Of a stretch of 64,000 nucleotides of DNA, positions 1 to 9,286 are shown one piece after another. This DNA is from G965202915 sp965205955 (GTDB taxonomy: Bacteria; Pseudomonadota; Gammaproteobacteria; Eutrophobiales; Eutrophobiaceae): NCBI GenBank assembly GCA_965205955.1, contig OZ242192.1, positions 1,736,001 through 1,800,000 on the forward strand, read 5' to 3'. The notes beneath the pieces are model-generated. The model saw only the letters and a program-made list of their open reading frames with translations, did no database searches and was not told the DNA's origin. The translations under genes and the position numbers were made by a program. Position 1 is the first letter of the stretch; the number at the start of each line of letters is the position of its first letter.

Positions 1-1
1 T

Positions 2-595
2 GCGCTGTTTGCGAAAAATCCACGGCGTAGGCTTCCTCAAGCAGGGATCCGTCTGTTAGTGTTTCCTGGAACTGATGCAGATTATGACGCCAGTCTTGAT
101 AAGGTTTTGAATGTCCCATTTGTCGGTTTGAAAGAAAACAAAGAAACCAATTTTGTCGAACGATCTTTACCCAACTCTGTCCTCAGTTATTTGCAACCCC
201 ATATTACCAAAGAAGGATTGGAAGGCATGCAGCGGCAACGCCATTGGGATTACCCGCCTGAAGTTATTCGGGAGTTGCTCGTCAATGCCTTTGCACATCG
301 CGATTGGACAAAACAGAACGATGTTCACCTGACAGTTTTCAGCGACAGACTAGAGGTAAACAGTCCGGGTGCCCTTCCGAACGGAATGACAATTGAAAAA
401 GTCAAAGCGGGACAACAAACTCCCAGAAATACAAACATTGTTCGGATTCTGCGTGATTATAAATTTTTGGATGACAGGGGGATGGGTATTCGCCGCAAAG
501 TCATTCCGCTAATGCTGGAACATACCGGGAAAGAGCCGGAATTTGAGGCTACCGAAGATTATTTCAAAGTGACAATCTGGAAAAAACGAATTTAA
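2..595 (+). CDS. ATP-binding (AlbA_2/HATPase_c_4-type) protein, 5' end outside window
   Basis: The frame is open to the left edge, so the start codon lies outside the window; GTG at 59 is only an internal codon. The readable 198 residues match the C-terminal half of the large family of putative DNA-binding/ATP-binding regulators: a stretch with FPGTD, then the GHKL-like signature RELLVNAFAHRDW, an SPG motif and a DDRGMGI glycine motif near the end. Such proteins often sit in restriction or defence loci. The restriction gene begins one base after this stop codon, so the two are almost certainly co-transcribed. The role in that locus is unknown. Confidence 0.75.
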   Translation, partial: ALFAKNPRRRLPQAGIRLLVFPGTDADYDASLDKVLNVPFVGLKENKETNFVERSLPNSVLSYLQPHITKEGLEGMQRQRHWDYPPEVIRELLVNAFAHRDWTKQNDVHLTVFSDRLEVNSPGALPNGMTIEKVKAGQQTPRNTNIVRILRDYKFLDDRGMGIRRKVIPLMLEHTGKEPEFEATEDYFKVTIWKKRI

Positions 596-596
596 G

Positions 597-3410
597 TTGC
601 CCGAATGGAGCATGCTGCCCGAAATGGTTAAGCCCTCATCCCTCATCATAAACTCCCCCTACTCCGCCCCTTCTGAACACTGGGAATTCATCGAAGAAGG
701 ACAATCCCTCAAGCTTGTGCAAGGTCGCCGTCAAGCTGGATATATGACTGCCGACCCGAAAGCGAAACCTCATCAAGACAAAGGAACTTTTAAACCCCTG
801 CCACTTGCGAATCAAACCCGTCAGCGGGTTGCTGCCTGGCGCGAAGCGGGTTATCCAGGGATTACCGGCATTACCAAAACGCTGCTCGCTCACTGGCAAG
901 ACCCCGAGCAAAGAGACTTTCCGTTTTTCTTCTGCCAGATTGAAGCGATTGAAACGCTGATATGGCTGATTGAAACTCCCGCTTCGGAAAAAACCGGAAT
1001 TGATATTCCGACAGACGGCGGAGAGTTTCGCCGCTTGTGTTCAAAACTCGCCACAGGCACCGGGAAAACCGTGGTTATGGCGATGCTGATTGCATGGCAG
1101 GCGATAAACCGCATGACCTACAACAGAGATGGGCGTTTTTCTCAACATGTGTTTATAGTCGCTCCAAACCTTACGGTCAGGGAACGGCTTTCGGTCCTTA
1201 ATCCTGCAAATACAAAAAACTACTATGACGAGTTCGGCGTAGTCCCACTGTCTTTGAAAGAAAAACTCAGGCAGGCAAAAGTCCTTATACGGAACTGGCA
1301 CGCACTCAACTGGGAAACGGAAGAAAAAATCGAGAAAAAGAAAGGGGTAGACAAACGCGGTGCGAAAAGCGATGAAGCGTACACCCGTGAAGTCCTCGGC
1401 GATATGGCAAATGCCCGCAATCTGATTGTGATTAACGATGAAGCCCACCATGCCTGGCGCGTGCCCGCCGAATCGACAATACAAGGCATTGCAAAAGAAG
1501 ATATAGAAGAAGCCACAAAATGGATCGGCGGGCTTGACCGCATACACAAGACGCGGGGGATTTTGAACTGTTTCGATTTCTCCGCAACCCCTTTTGCGCC
1601 AAGCGGCAAGAAAACATCGGAAGAGGCGCTGTTCGGCTGGATCGTGAGCGATTTCGGACTCAATGACGCGATTGAATCGGGGTTGGTCAAAACGCCGCGC
1701 ATTGTGGTGCGCGATGACGCGATACCGGATGCGAAAACATATAAATCACGCCTTTATCACATCTACAGCGACCCGGAAGTTCAGGACGATCTGAACCGCA
1801 AGGCGAAACCACATGAACCACTGCCCGACCTCGTAACAAATGCCTACCTTTTGCTGGGTTCAGATTGGAATGAAACAAAAGATAAGTGGGCTGAGAGCCA
1901 ACAAACACCTCCGGTAATAATTACTGTTGCAAACCGCACGGAGACGGCGGCGCGTATCAAATATGCATTTGACAATAAAGATATATTGATCGATGCACTT
2001 TGCGAACCCGAAGGCATTCTGCACATAGATTCAAAGGTATTGAAAGAGGCGGAAGAAAAAGAGACGGAAACCCAAGCCGTGAGGACGGAAGACGGAGAGG
2101 AGAACGGGACAAGAAAAATCTCAAAGAAAGAGCAGGCAGAGATCCTCAGGGAAAAAGTGAATACGGTCGGACAGGAAGGCAAACCCGGAGAGCGGATACA
2201 AAATGTTATCTCTGTGGGAATGCTGTCCGAAGGGTGGGACGCGCGGACGGTTACGCAAATTATGGGGCTGCGGGCTTTCACAAGCCAGCTTCTCTGCGAG
2301 CAGGTCATCGGGCGCGGACTGCGGCGCGCTTCTTATGAGATAAATGAGAAAACCGGATTGTTTGACGCGGAGTATGTCAACGTGTTTGGCGTGCCGTTCA
2401 GCTTTCTTCCCCACGCAGAAGAGGCTACAGACCCTCCGCCACCTTCTCCTAAAATTACCGTTAAGCCTGTCGAGGAAAAACAGGATTTTGCAATTCAATG
2501 GCCTAATATCATCCGCATAGACAGAACTTATAAACCCGAACTCTCGGTTGATTGGAAAAAGATCAGCCCGTTGAAACTTGAAGCAAGCAATACTCCGCAA
2601 CTGGTCGAAATTGCTCCCGTGGTCAACGGCAAGCCGGATATTTCCAATATCAAAGACATAGACCTTGAAAAACTGATAAAACAGTTTCGCAAACAGACGA
2701 TGATCTTCAGAGCGGCGCAAAGTGCCTGGAAAGATATGCAACCGAACTGGAAAGCAAACGCATCTGAATCCGCGCTTATGGCGGAGCTTGTGCGCCTTGC
2801 GGAACAGTTTATAGACTCAGACCGCATACAAATATCGCCCGCCCTTTTCAATAAGGATAAAAAGAGAAGGCAAATCGTCATAACGCTCAATATGTCAAAA
2901 ATCATCCGCCATTTCTGGCAGGCGATAGAGTTCAACAACACGGAGAAAACGGCTCTTGTTTTTGACACCAACCATCCTATTCGCTCAACCGGAGATATGA
3001 TTCCGTGGCGCACCGGTAAGCCGTGCGAAAGCACAAAGAAAAGCCACATCAACTACTGCGTGTTTGACAGCACCTGGGAAGCGTCCGAGTCTTTTGAACT
3101 GGACAGAAACAAAGCGGTTGAAGCGTGGGGCAAGAACGACCATCTGGGTTTTGAGGTTCTTTATGTCTATAACGGCCTGGTCAAAAAATACCGCCCTGAT
3201 TTTATCATCTGGCTGCGGAGCGGCAATTTTCTCGTATTGGAAACAAAAGGACAACAAACCGAGCAGGACGATACAAAACATACATATATGGAAGAATGGG
3301 TCAAAGCCGTCAACGAACACGGCGGATTCGGACAGTGGAAATTTGCGGTTTCAAGAAAGACCTCCGATCTAAAAGACCTTCTCGCAAAGGAAAACGATTC
3401 CCTCAATTAA
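597..3410 (+). CDS. Type III-like restriction endonuclease subunit (Res, helicase-nuclease)
   Basis: A 937-residue SF2 helicase fused to a nuclease. Visible helicase motifs in order are Walker A TGTGKT (about residue 155), the DEAH box in INDEAHHAW (about 283), SATPF (about 330) and QVIGRGLRR (motif VI, about 570). Near the C-terminus a PD-(D/E)xK nuclease reads YRPDF followed by ETKGQ. This is the architecture of type III Res subunits and the related BPTD_3080-type family. It should translocate on and cleave DNA that lacks the host methylation mark. The partner methyltransferase is expected to the left, outside the window. The start is a TTG directly after the previous stop; ATG at 612 or 624 are alternatives. 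The protein looks intact. Confidence 0.85.
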   Translation: MPEWSMLPEMVKPSSLIINSPYSAPSEHWEFIEEGQSLKLVQGRRQAGYMTADPKAKPHQDKGTFKPLPLANQTRQRVAAWREAGYPGITGITKTLLAHWQDPEQRDFPFFFCQIEAIETLIWLIETPASEKTGIDIPTDGGEFRRLCSKLATGTGKTVVMAMLIAWQAINRMTYNRDGRFSQHVFIVAPNLTVRERLSVLNPANTKNYYDEFGVVPLSLKEKLRQAKVLIRNWHALNWETEEKIEKKKGVDKRGAKSDEAYTREVLGDMANARNLIVINDEAHHAWRVPAESTIQGIAKEDIEEATKWIGGLDRIHKTRGILNCFDFSATPFAPSGKKTSEEALFGWIVSDFGLNDAIESGLVKTPRIVVRDDAIPDAKTYKSRLYHIYSDPEVQDDLNRKAKPHEPLPDLVTNAYLLLGSDWNETKDKWAESQQTPPVIITVANRTETAARIKYAFDNKDILIDALCEPEGILHIDSKVLKEAEEKETETQAVRTEDGEENGTRKISKKEQAEILREKVNTVGQEGKPGERIQNVISVGMLSEGWDARTVTQIMGLRAFTSQLLCEQVIGRGLRRASYEINEKTGLFDAEYVNVFGVPFSFLPHAEEATDPPPPSPKITVKPVEEKQDFAIQWPNIIRIDRTYKPELSVDWKKISPLKLEASNTPQLVEIAPVVNGKPDISNIKDIDLEKLIKQFRKQTMIFRAAQSAWKDMQPNWKANASESALMAELVRLAEQFIDSDRIQISPALFNKDKKRRQIVITLNMSKIIRHFWQAIEFNNTEKTALVFDTNHPIRSTGDMIPWRTGKPCESTKKSHINYCVFDSTWEASESFELDRNKAVEAWGKNDHLGFEVLYVYNGLVKKYRPDFIIWLRSGNFLVLETKGQQTEQDDTKHTYMEEWVKAVNEHGGFGQWKFAVSRKTSDLKDLLAKENDSLN

Positions 3411-3432
3411 GAAGCGATATATTGTACTCGGA

Positions 3433-3600
3433 TTAGACATCAACCGACCCGTCTCTCCTTACAATGAAGCTTCGCGTAAATGGTACCATGGAGCGCCAGA
3501 AACGGGTTCCCTCGTCTGCGGCGACGCCGATATGCAGGTAATCGGATCCTCGCTCCAGCAGGTCCACCTCAATACAGCCGGTTTCCGGTAGCGCTAATGA
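3433..3600 (-). pseudogene. Possible orphan C-terminal gene fragment
   Basis: On the minus strand an open stretch of about 50 codons ends at 3433 and reads like real protein (LPETGCIEVDLL, then ADEGTRFWRS), but has no convincing start. It lies between the restriction gene and the convergent mtdB gene. I do not recognise the family. It could be the tail of a lost gene or chance coding potential. Confidence 0.2.
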
Positions 3601-3653
3601 GAAATATTAATATAAATTCAGTTACTTATCATACTTACTTCATGTTATTTATA

Positions 3654-4556
3654 TTATTTTATGCACTCCCTGGCGATCTGGAATGCCTGCTCATGGTCCA
3701 GATATAGCGGGGTTTCGGTAGATTTCATCATTTCAAACATGCGGAGATGAACCTTGTATTTGACATTGCCGATTGCCAGTGCTCCCAGGCCAATGGCTTT
3801 TCCCGGGGTAAAGTCGAGTTCATCCCCCTTGTAATGCGTGTCAATGCCCTCTATTCCCGCCGGGGGAACCGCATTGGTGTCGGCGGCAACAATTAAATTT
3901 GATGCCTGCTGCATTTGTTGCATGGACAAAATCTGAATGCCCGCCTTGGTGGCGCCAATGATAATGTCCGATTTGTGTATAAATTCCGCTATCTTTTCAT
4001 CGGTGCTGCTGTCGCCACCGGACATATTCACACTGAATCGGCTGTTGTATTCGGATGCATATTCCGCCGCTACCCGGGCGCCGCGACTGCTCACTATATA
4101 TACGTCGGCGCCGCAATTTGCGGCGATGATGCCGGAGCATATCCCGACCGGCCCGGTTCCGCCGAAAATATCGATGCGCTTCCCTTGCAAATTGCCGCCG
4201 GATTTATTCTGCACCGATAATTCCACCCAGGCCATCAGTGCCGCGGCGGTAGTAATTGCGCCGCTGGGGTCGGCAAAGACCGAAACTTCAAAGGGCGGCA
4301 CCATTGCGGCTTTTGCCCGGTGCAGCATGTCAATCGCCAAACCAAATTCCCTGCCGCCGATAAATATGCCGGTGCGTTTTACTCCTTTCGGACCGCGTGA
4401 GAATATTGTGTCCTGAGTGAGTCCATAAATATCATCGAGTGTGACTTCGGCATAGGGAATGACACCGTCAAACTGGGCCTCATATGCCATATTAACATCA
4501 AAGGGACTGATATTTTTAGTTGGATTGAACATGTGTAAGAGATAGGGATCTTTCAT
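3654..4556 (-). CDS. mtdB: NAD(P)-dependent methylene-H4MPT dehydrogenase
   Basis: Oxidises methylene-tetrahydromethanopterin to methenyl-H4MPT with NAD(P)+ in the formaldehyde oxidation pathway of aerobic methylotrophs; cytoplasmic. The 300 residues match the MtdA/MtdB family in length and pattern: an N-terminal substrate domain with FDVNMAYEAQFDGVIPY, a DPSGAITTAAAL segment, and a Rossmann glycine motif FGGTGPVG near residue 153 followed by VSSRG. The start overlaps the stop of the upstream beta-RFAP synthase gene by one base (TAATG), so the pair is translationally coupled. Divergent from the Fhc operon that uses its product further along. MtdA is the main alternative; H4MPT context favours MtdB. 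Confidence 0.92.
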   Translation of the reverse strand: MKDPYLLHMFNPTKNISPFDVNMAYEAQFDGVIPYAEVTLDDIYGLTQDTIFSRGPKGVKRTGIFIGGREFGLAIDMLHRAKAAMVPPFEVSVFADPSGAITTAAALMAWVELSVQNKSGGNLQGKRIDIFGGTGPVGICSGIIAANCGADVYIVSSRGARVAAEYASEYNSRFSVNMSGGDSSTDEKIAEFIHKSDIIIGATKAGIQILSMQQMQQASNLIVAADTNAVPPAGIEGIDTHYKGDELDFTPGKAIGLGALAIGNVKYKVHLRMFEMMKSTETPLYLDHEQAFQIARECIK

Positions 4557-5587
4557 TATTTCTGTTTTCCTGTAAGTAGATTTGATGGTTCTGTCAACTC
4601 GTTATCGAGCTGCTGTATATTTTCATAGGACTTGCTGTCCGCAGACGCATTGTTGCCCCGGCACAACAGGAAGCGTATTCTTTTTTCGTGCGCCCAATCG
4701 TTTCTTAGCTGACGCAGGGCCCGGAATGCCAGTGTGTCGTTGGCAAAGAAGGCAAAGCCGGTTGAACCCCAGGAACTTTGCCCTGTGCCGGAAGCGCTGA
4801 ACCCGTGCATCATATTGAGTATATCCTGCATGTATGGGCTGCAAAAACGTCCTCCCTGCACACGGGCGAAATGGTCGCCGATTGTCTGTTGTATGAAAGA
4901 GACGGATTCTCCAAATCGATTGCAGTTTTTTTCATACAGGGCCGGCAGTAATTGCATTAATACACTTCGACATATTGCGCCGGATGTTACTTCGGGCATT
5001 TTGGGCAATTCGATAAATGCCTGCTGTTCGGGCATTCCATTCAAGCCCTGCAATTCCTGATCGAAAACCAGAATTATCCGCCATTCTTCGGGGAATGGGA
5101 TACGAATAATTACCGGAGGTATGCCCGTGGTCTCATCCCTGCCTCCATCGATAATAAAACCTCCCGATGAAAAAACGCCAATGCCAATGCCGGAGCGCGC
5201 ACCGCGATGAAAGGATTTTGCCATTTCCTGAATGGACACAGGTTTATCAAATAACCGGGTAATCGCCGTTCCTACAGCCAGTGAAAGCTGAGTGCCGGAA
5301 CCAAGGCCTATATGTTCGGGAATGGCCCGGTTTATTGCAATATGCGCTCCTTGATCGATGATGTAGTTATCCAGAATTATCCTGGCGTACTCCTCCGCCC
5401 TGTTGGCGGAGGGACCGGTGGCCGTAACCTTGTCTGCCCTGCTGACAACGATTTCAGTAGCAATCCCGGATATGGACAGGCCGAGGCCGCCAAATTTTCT
5501 GCCCAGACCGCCGTTCAGGTCCAGAAAACCAAGGTGTAAACGCGCCGAAGCAGTTATCTTTACCGCTTCGATATTGTGTGCCTGCAT
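4556..5587 (-). CDS. Beta-ribofuranosylaminobenzene 5'-phosphate synthase (H4MPT biosynthesis)
   Basis: Catalyses the first committed step of tetrahydromethanopterin synthesis, joining p-aminobenzoate (or its hydroxy form) to PRPP with loss of CO2. The 343-residue protein belongs to the GHMP-kinase superfamily; the phosphate-binding loop reads PEHIGLGSGTQ near residue 90, and the N-terminus has SARLHLGFLDLNG, typical of this family. It is co-transcribed with mtdB. Methylotrophs usually keep this gene among their H4MPT genes. Assignment is from family pattern, not experiment. Confidence 0.88.
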   Translation of the reverse strand: MQAHNIEAVKITASARLHLGFLDLNGGLGRKFGGLGLSISGIATEIVVSRADKVTATGPSANRAEEYARIILDNYIIDQGAHIAINRAIPEHIGLGSGTQLSLAVGTAITRLFDKPVSIQEMAKSFHRGARSGIGIGVFSSGGFIIDGGRDETTGIPPVIIRIPFPEEWRIILVFDQELQGLNGMPEQQAFIELPKMPEVTSGAICRSVLMQLLPALYEKNCNRFGESVSFIQQTIGDHFARVQGGRFCSPYMQDILNMMHGFSASGTGQSSWGSTGFAFFANDTLAFRALRQLRNDWAHEKRIRFLLCRGNNASADSKSYENIQQLDNELTEPSNLLTGKQK

Positions 5588-5898
5588 AGCTTCGATCCGC
5601 CGGATGTCAAAAGTGAGATTTGTTTTTATTCGAGTGCCGCCCGCCCCGCCCTTCCGGCGCCTGAGCTGCTTGCCATGCTACGATGCCAGTAAGCATAATG
5701 ATACGCTATCTCCCGTCTGATATATATTTTTGGTATGAAGGAAAAATTTAAGTATATCATTGCTATAAAGTATATAATGCGCTTTATGAATGATATAGAC
5801 TTGCTGGTTGGTTGGCAGGGTTATTACGGTTCATCCACTCATCAATGATTTATCCCAAAATTGACAAGTGTGCGGATTATAGTCGGGTTCATGAATAA
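5588..5898. promoter_or_regulatory. Divergent intergenic region between mtdB and fwd/fhc operons
   Basis: This 311-base gap separates two divergent H4MPT-pathway operons and must hold both promoters. It is AT-rich in its middle (about 5720-5800). A TTGACA occurs at about 5860, but I find no -10 box at proper spacing to it, and no clear operator or riboswitch fold. The exact promoters cannot be fixed by eye. Confidence 0.4.
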
Positions 5899-6255
5899 AT
5901 GGCGGAAATAATGATATTAATACCGGGGCGCTCCAAAAAACAAGGCACGTCTCTCAATGAAAGCAAGCTGGGGCAGACTTATATCGAGGTTACTTCGACC
6001 GTTGAAATGAATCAGAATGAAATGGACCGTCTTGGCCTGCAAAATGGTGACCGAATAAGGCTTAGCAATGAAACTGGTGAGACTATTGTTTCATGCCAGT
6101 CCTGTGAACCCGATGATCTGCCTGACGGAATGTTGTTTATTCCGTATGGACCGCCTTCCAGTCAGCTTATGGCAAGCGATACGGCCGGTAGCGGCATGCC
6201 GCTTTCCAAGCATATTGAGGTTAAAATCGAAAAGGTTGCGGCAGTTCGACCCTAA
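5899..6255 (+). CDS. fwdD: Formylmethanofuran dehydrogenase subunit D (FwdD/FmdD-like, molybdopterin dinucleotide-binding)
   Basis: A 118-residue protein matching archaeal FwdD/FmdD: N-terminal LIPGRSKKQG, a central GLQNGDRIRL segment typical of the molybdopterin dinucleotide-binding double-psi barrel, then MLFIPYGP and SGMP. In archaeal formylmethanofuran dehydrogenase this subunit completes the tungsten/molybdenum bis-pterin site together with FwdB. The formyltransferase/hydrolase complex of Methylorubrum extorquens is composed of FhcA-D with no such subunit, so its presence immediately upstream of an FwdB with intact active-site residues is telling. First gene of the operon. ATG at 5899 lacks a clear ribosome site; ATG at 5911 is an alternative. 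Confidence 0.85.
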   Translation: MAEIMILIPGRSKKQGTSLNESKLGQTYIEVTSTVEMNQNEMDRLGLQNGDRIRLSNETGETIVSCQSCEPDDLPDGMLFIPYGPPSSQLMASDTAGSGMPLSKHIEVKIEKVAAVRP

Positions 6256-6273
6256 TACATTGAGGAAACGAGA

Positions 6274-7617
6274 ATGAGTGATAACATTCGCACGGTTAAA
6301 CATGCCACATGCACCTTCTGCGGGTGTGTGTGTGATGACATGGAACTGACTGTGGATCTGGATGAACATAAAATTACCAAGGCCAAAAATGCCTGTGTGC
6401 TGGGGCGCGCCTGGTTCGCGGAACACAAAATCGGTAGTTGGCCGGCCGCAACGATAGACGGCAGAGAAGTGAGTGTAACCGAGGCTATAGAGGAAGCGGC
6501 GTTGATTCTGGCAAATGCAAAATTTCCGATCATTTACGGCTTGAGTGATACCACCTGTGAAGCGCAGCGTCAGGCTGTGGCAATCGGCGATATTATTCGC
6601 GGCACTATTGATACCACTACCTCTGTTTGTCACGGTCCCAGCGGTCTGGCTTTTCAGGGTGTCGGTGAAAGTACCATGACATTGGGTGAGGTTAAAAATC
6701 GAGCCGATCTGATTATTTACTGGGGCGGCAATCCGGCGGAATCGCATCCGCGCCACTTTACCCGATATTCGGTCACTCCGAAGGGGATGTTCAGACCCAA
6801 TGGCAAAAAAGACAGGACTGTTGTGCTGGTTGATGTTCGTAAAACGCCCAGTTCGCCGGTAGCTGATATTGCTGTGCGCGTTAAACCGGGAAGGGATTTT
6901 GAGTTGCTTTGGGCATTGCGCGCGCTGGTGAAAGGCAGATCAATCAACGCCAACATTGAAGAAGTGACCGGTGTTTCGATGGAAACCATTGAGGATCTGG
7001 TAGAGCGGATGAAAAATTGTGAATATGGCGTGCTGTTCTTCGGCATGGGATTAACCATGACACGGGGGCGGCATTTCAATTCCGGGGCCTTGCTTGCGCT
7101 TGCCACGGATTTGAATGAATTTACCCACTTCGTTGCCAAGCCTGTTCGCGGACACGGCAATGTGACCGGGGCCGATAATGTGGTTTCGTGGCAAACGGGT
7201 TATCCTTTTGGAGTCAACTTTAGCAAGGGCTACCCGCGTTTTAATCCAGGTGAATTTACCACGGTGGATACCCTGTCACGCGGAGATGCGGATGCGGCGC
7301 TTGTTATTGCCAGTGATCCTGCGTCAAATTTTCCCAGGCGCGCTATCGAGCATATGAAAAAAATCCCGGTAATTTCACTGGATACCAAGCCCACGGATAC
7401 CAGCAAGCTGGCCCATGTTGCTTTTTCCACCGCAACCTACGGCATCAATACTTCAGGCACCGTTTACAGAATGGATGATGTGCCCATTACATTAAGATCG
7501 GCTTTTGAATCCCCCTATCCTGATGATGAAGAAATTCTGACCAAACTCAAGCAGCGGGTGCATGAGCTGGTTAAAAGCCGTCCACCTGAAGCAAGAACTC
7601 CCCAAGCAGCGCTTTAG
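6274..7617 (+). CDS. fwdB: Formylmethanofuran dehydrogenase subunit B with intact redox site (module 1)
   Basis: Catalytic subunit of the molybdopterin oxidoreductase family, 447 residues. Four cysteines for a [4Fe-4S] cluster are present (C13, C16, C20, C41). SVCHGPS places Cys119-His120 where archaeal FwdB has the W/Mo-ligating Cys and its neighbouring His, and VRGHGNVTG supplies Arg292 at the place of the third conserved active-site residue. The segment GEVKNRADLIIYWGGNPAES is also archaeal-like. Fhc-type FhcB proteins have lost these features, so this one looks able to oxidise formate at a metal-pterin site. GAGGAAA precedes the ATG. Whether the metal is W or Mo cannot be told from sequence. 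Confidence 0.9.
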   Translation: MSDNIRTVKHATCTFCGCVCDDMELTVDLDEHKITKAKNACVLGRAWFAEHKIGSWPAATIDGREVSVTEAIEEAALILANAKFPIIYGLSDTTCEAQRQAVAIGDIIRGTIDTTTSVCHGPSGLAFQGVGESTMTLGEVKNRADLIIYWGGNPAESHPRHFTRYSVTPKGMFRPNGKKDRTVVLVDVRKTPSSPVADIAVRVKPGRDFELLWALRALVKGRSINANIEEVTGVSMETIEDLVERMKNCEYGVLFFGMGLTMTRGRHFNSGALLALATDLNEFTHFVAKPVRGHGNVTGADNVVSWQTGYPFGVNFSKGYPRFNPGEFTTVDTLSRGDADAALVIASDPASNFPRRAIEHMKKIPVISLDTKPTDTSKLAHVAFSTATYGINTSGTVYRMDDVPITLRSAFESPYPDDEEILTKLKQRVHELVKSRPPEARTPQAAL

Positions 7618-7654
7618 CATCTAAGCGCCAAATAAATAGTTAATGAGGTAAACA

Positions 7655-9286
7655 ATGGCGGATACGCTGCGCATCGTCAATGGCAGGGTATATGACCCGG
7701 CAAATGGTATCGACGGTGCAGTTAAGGATCTCTGTATTGAAAATGGCAAGATAGTCGATGCGGTCGGCAATGATGCGGTGCGCATTGATGCTTCCGGCAT
7801 GGTTATTATGCCGGGCGGGATTGATATACACTGCCATATTGCCGGTCCCAAGGTCAATGCAGCCCGCAAGCTGCAGCCGGAAGATCATCGTTATGACGTT
7901 CACCCAGCCACCCCCCATACCCGCTCGGGTACGGGCGGCACAACCCCTTCCACCTTTGCCACCGGCTATCGCTATGCAGCGCTTGGCTACACTACCGCGA
8001 TGGAGGCTGCCGTTACGCCTATCAGCGCGCGCCACACCCTGGAGGAATTTCATGACACCCCTGTCATAGACAAGGGCTTTTATGTTTTGCTGGGCAATAA
8101 TATTTTTTTACAGACGCTGCTGCGTGAGAAACGCTATCAGGAATTTGGTCAGGCTGTAGCCTGGTGGATGAATTCGACCAAGGCCTATAGTGTAAAATTG
8201 GTCAATCCGGGAGGAGATGAACCATGGAAAGGCAAAAAGAATTCAAATGTTACCGATATTGATGAAAAAAATGACGGACTTTCCGCCAGAAAAATCATTG
8301 AAGCATTTATAAAAACCGTCAATGAAAAAAAGTTTCCTCATCCGCCCCACATCCATTGTAATAATCTGGGGCACAGCGGCAATTACAAAACGACTCTGGA
8401 AACCATGAAAACCGCGGGTGATTTGCGCGCGCATATCGCCCATATTCAATTTCACAGCTATGGGGGTGAATTGGGGAAAAATCCGGTTTCCAAGGCGGCG
8501 GAAATTATTGAGTATGTCAATGATCATCCGAATATCACCTGTGATATTGGGCAGGTCATGTTTGGCAAAGCCACCATCATGACGGCCGATGCGCCGCTTG
8601 CCTATTTGCTGCGCGGCTTCAATAATGCCAAATGGGTCAACGTCGATACCGAATGCGAAAGCGGCTGTGGCATTGTCCCGTTCAATTATCAGGAACATGT
8701 GTATATGCATGCCCTGCAATGGGCAATCGGGCTGGAGTTGTTTTTGTTATCCGAGGATCCATGGCGGGTAATCCTCTCGACCGATCACCCTAACGGCGGT
8801 TCGTTTATGAGTTATCCTAAATTGATCAAGTTATTGATGGATAGCGGTTTCAGACAGGAAGAGATCGAACGTGTCAATCAAAAGGCGATAGACAAGACCG
8901 CAATCAAGGATATCACTCGTGAATATACCTTGAATGAGATAGCCATTATTACCCGCGCCGGCCCCGCCAGGGCGCTGGGATTAAAAGATAAGGGACACCT
9001 GGGCAAAGGTGCGGATGCGGACATCACAATTTACGATGATATGGAAGACAAAGAATTGATGTTCAATACGCCACGCTATGTGATCAAGTCGGGGATCCTG
9101 ATTATATCCGATCATGAGTTTCTGCGGGACTATACCGGGAAGCTGTTACATATCTCGCCGGAGCATGATAAGGCGATAGAGGAAGTGATACGGCCCTTCT
9201 TTGAAGATTATTATTCCATTGAATTTGCAAACTATGCCGTGGATGATCGTTATCTGCATGATCATCAGGTAATTCCGACGGGATGA
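7655..9286 (+). CDS. fwdA: Formylmethanofuran dehydrogenase/hydrolase subunit A (module 1)
   Basis: Amidohydrolase subunit that hydrolyses formyl-methanofuran (or methylofuran) to formate and the free carrier. The 543 residues keep the binuclear metal-site pattern of archaeal FwdA: H59 and H61 in IDIHCHI, K181 in AYSVKLVNPGG (the carboxylated Lys), H234 in HIHCNNLG and D377 in STDHPNG. The C-terminal YYSIEFANYAVDDRYL is close to archaeal FwdA. In archaea formate made here travels through an internal tunnel to subunit B. GAGGT precedes the ATG. The stop overlaps the next gene by four bases. Confidence 0.92.
   Translation: MADTLRIVNGRVYDPANGIDGAVKDLCIENGKIVDAVGNDAVRIDASGMVIMPGGIDIHCHIAGPKVNAARKLQPEDHRYDVHPATPHTRSGTGGTTPSTFATGYRYAALGYTTAMEAAVTPISARHTLEEFHDTPVIDKGFYVLLGNNIFLQTLLREKRYQEFGQAVAWWMNSTKAYSVKLVNPGGDEPWKGKKNSNVTDIDEKNDGLSARKIIEAFIKTVNEKKFPHPPHIHCNNLGHSGNYKTTLETMKTAGDLRAHIAHIQFHSYGGELGKNPVSKAAEIIEYVNDHPNITCDIGQVMFGKATIMTADAPLAYLLRGFNNAKWVNVDTECESGCGIVPFNYQEHVYMHALQWAIGLELFLLSEDPWRVILSTDHPNGGSFMSYPKLIKLLMDSGFRQEEIERVNQKAIDKTAIKDITREYTLNEIAIITRAGPARALGLKDKGHLGKGADADITIYDDMEDKELMFNTPRYVIKSGILIISDHEFLRDYTGKLLHISPEHDKAIEEVIRPFFEDYYSIEFANYAVDDRYLHDHQVIPTG

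Noticed and set aside
1041..1702. Minus-strand open frames within the restriction gene
   Set aside because: They overlap the conserved helicase motifs of the plus-strand gene and resemble no family.
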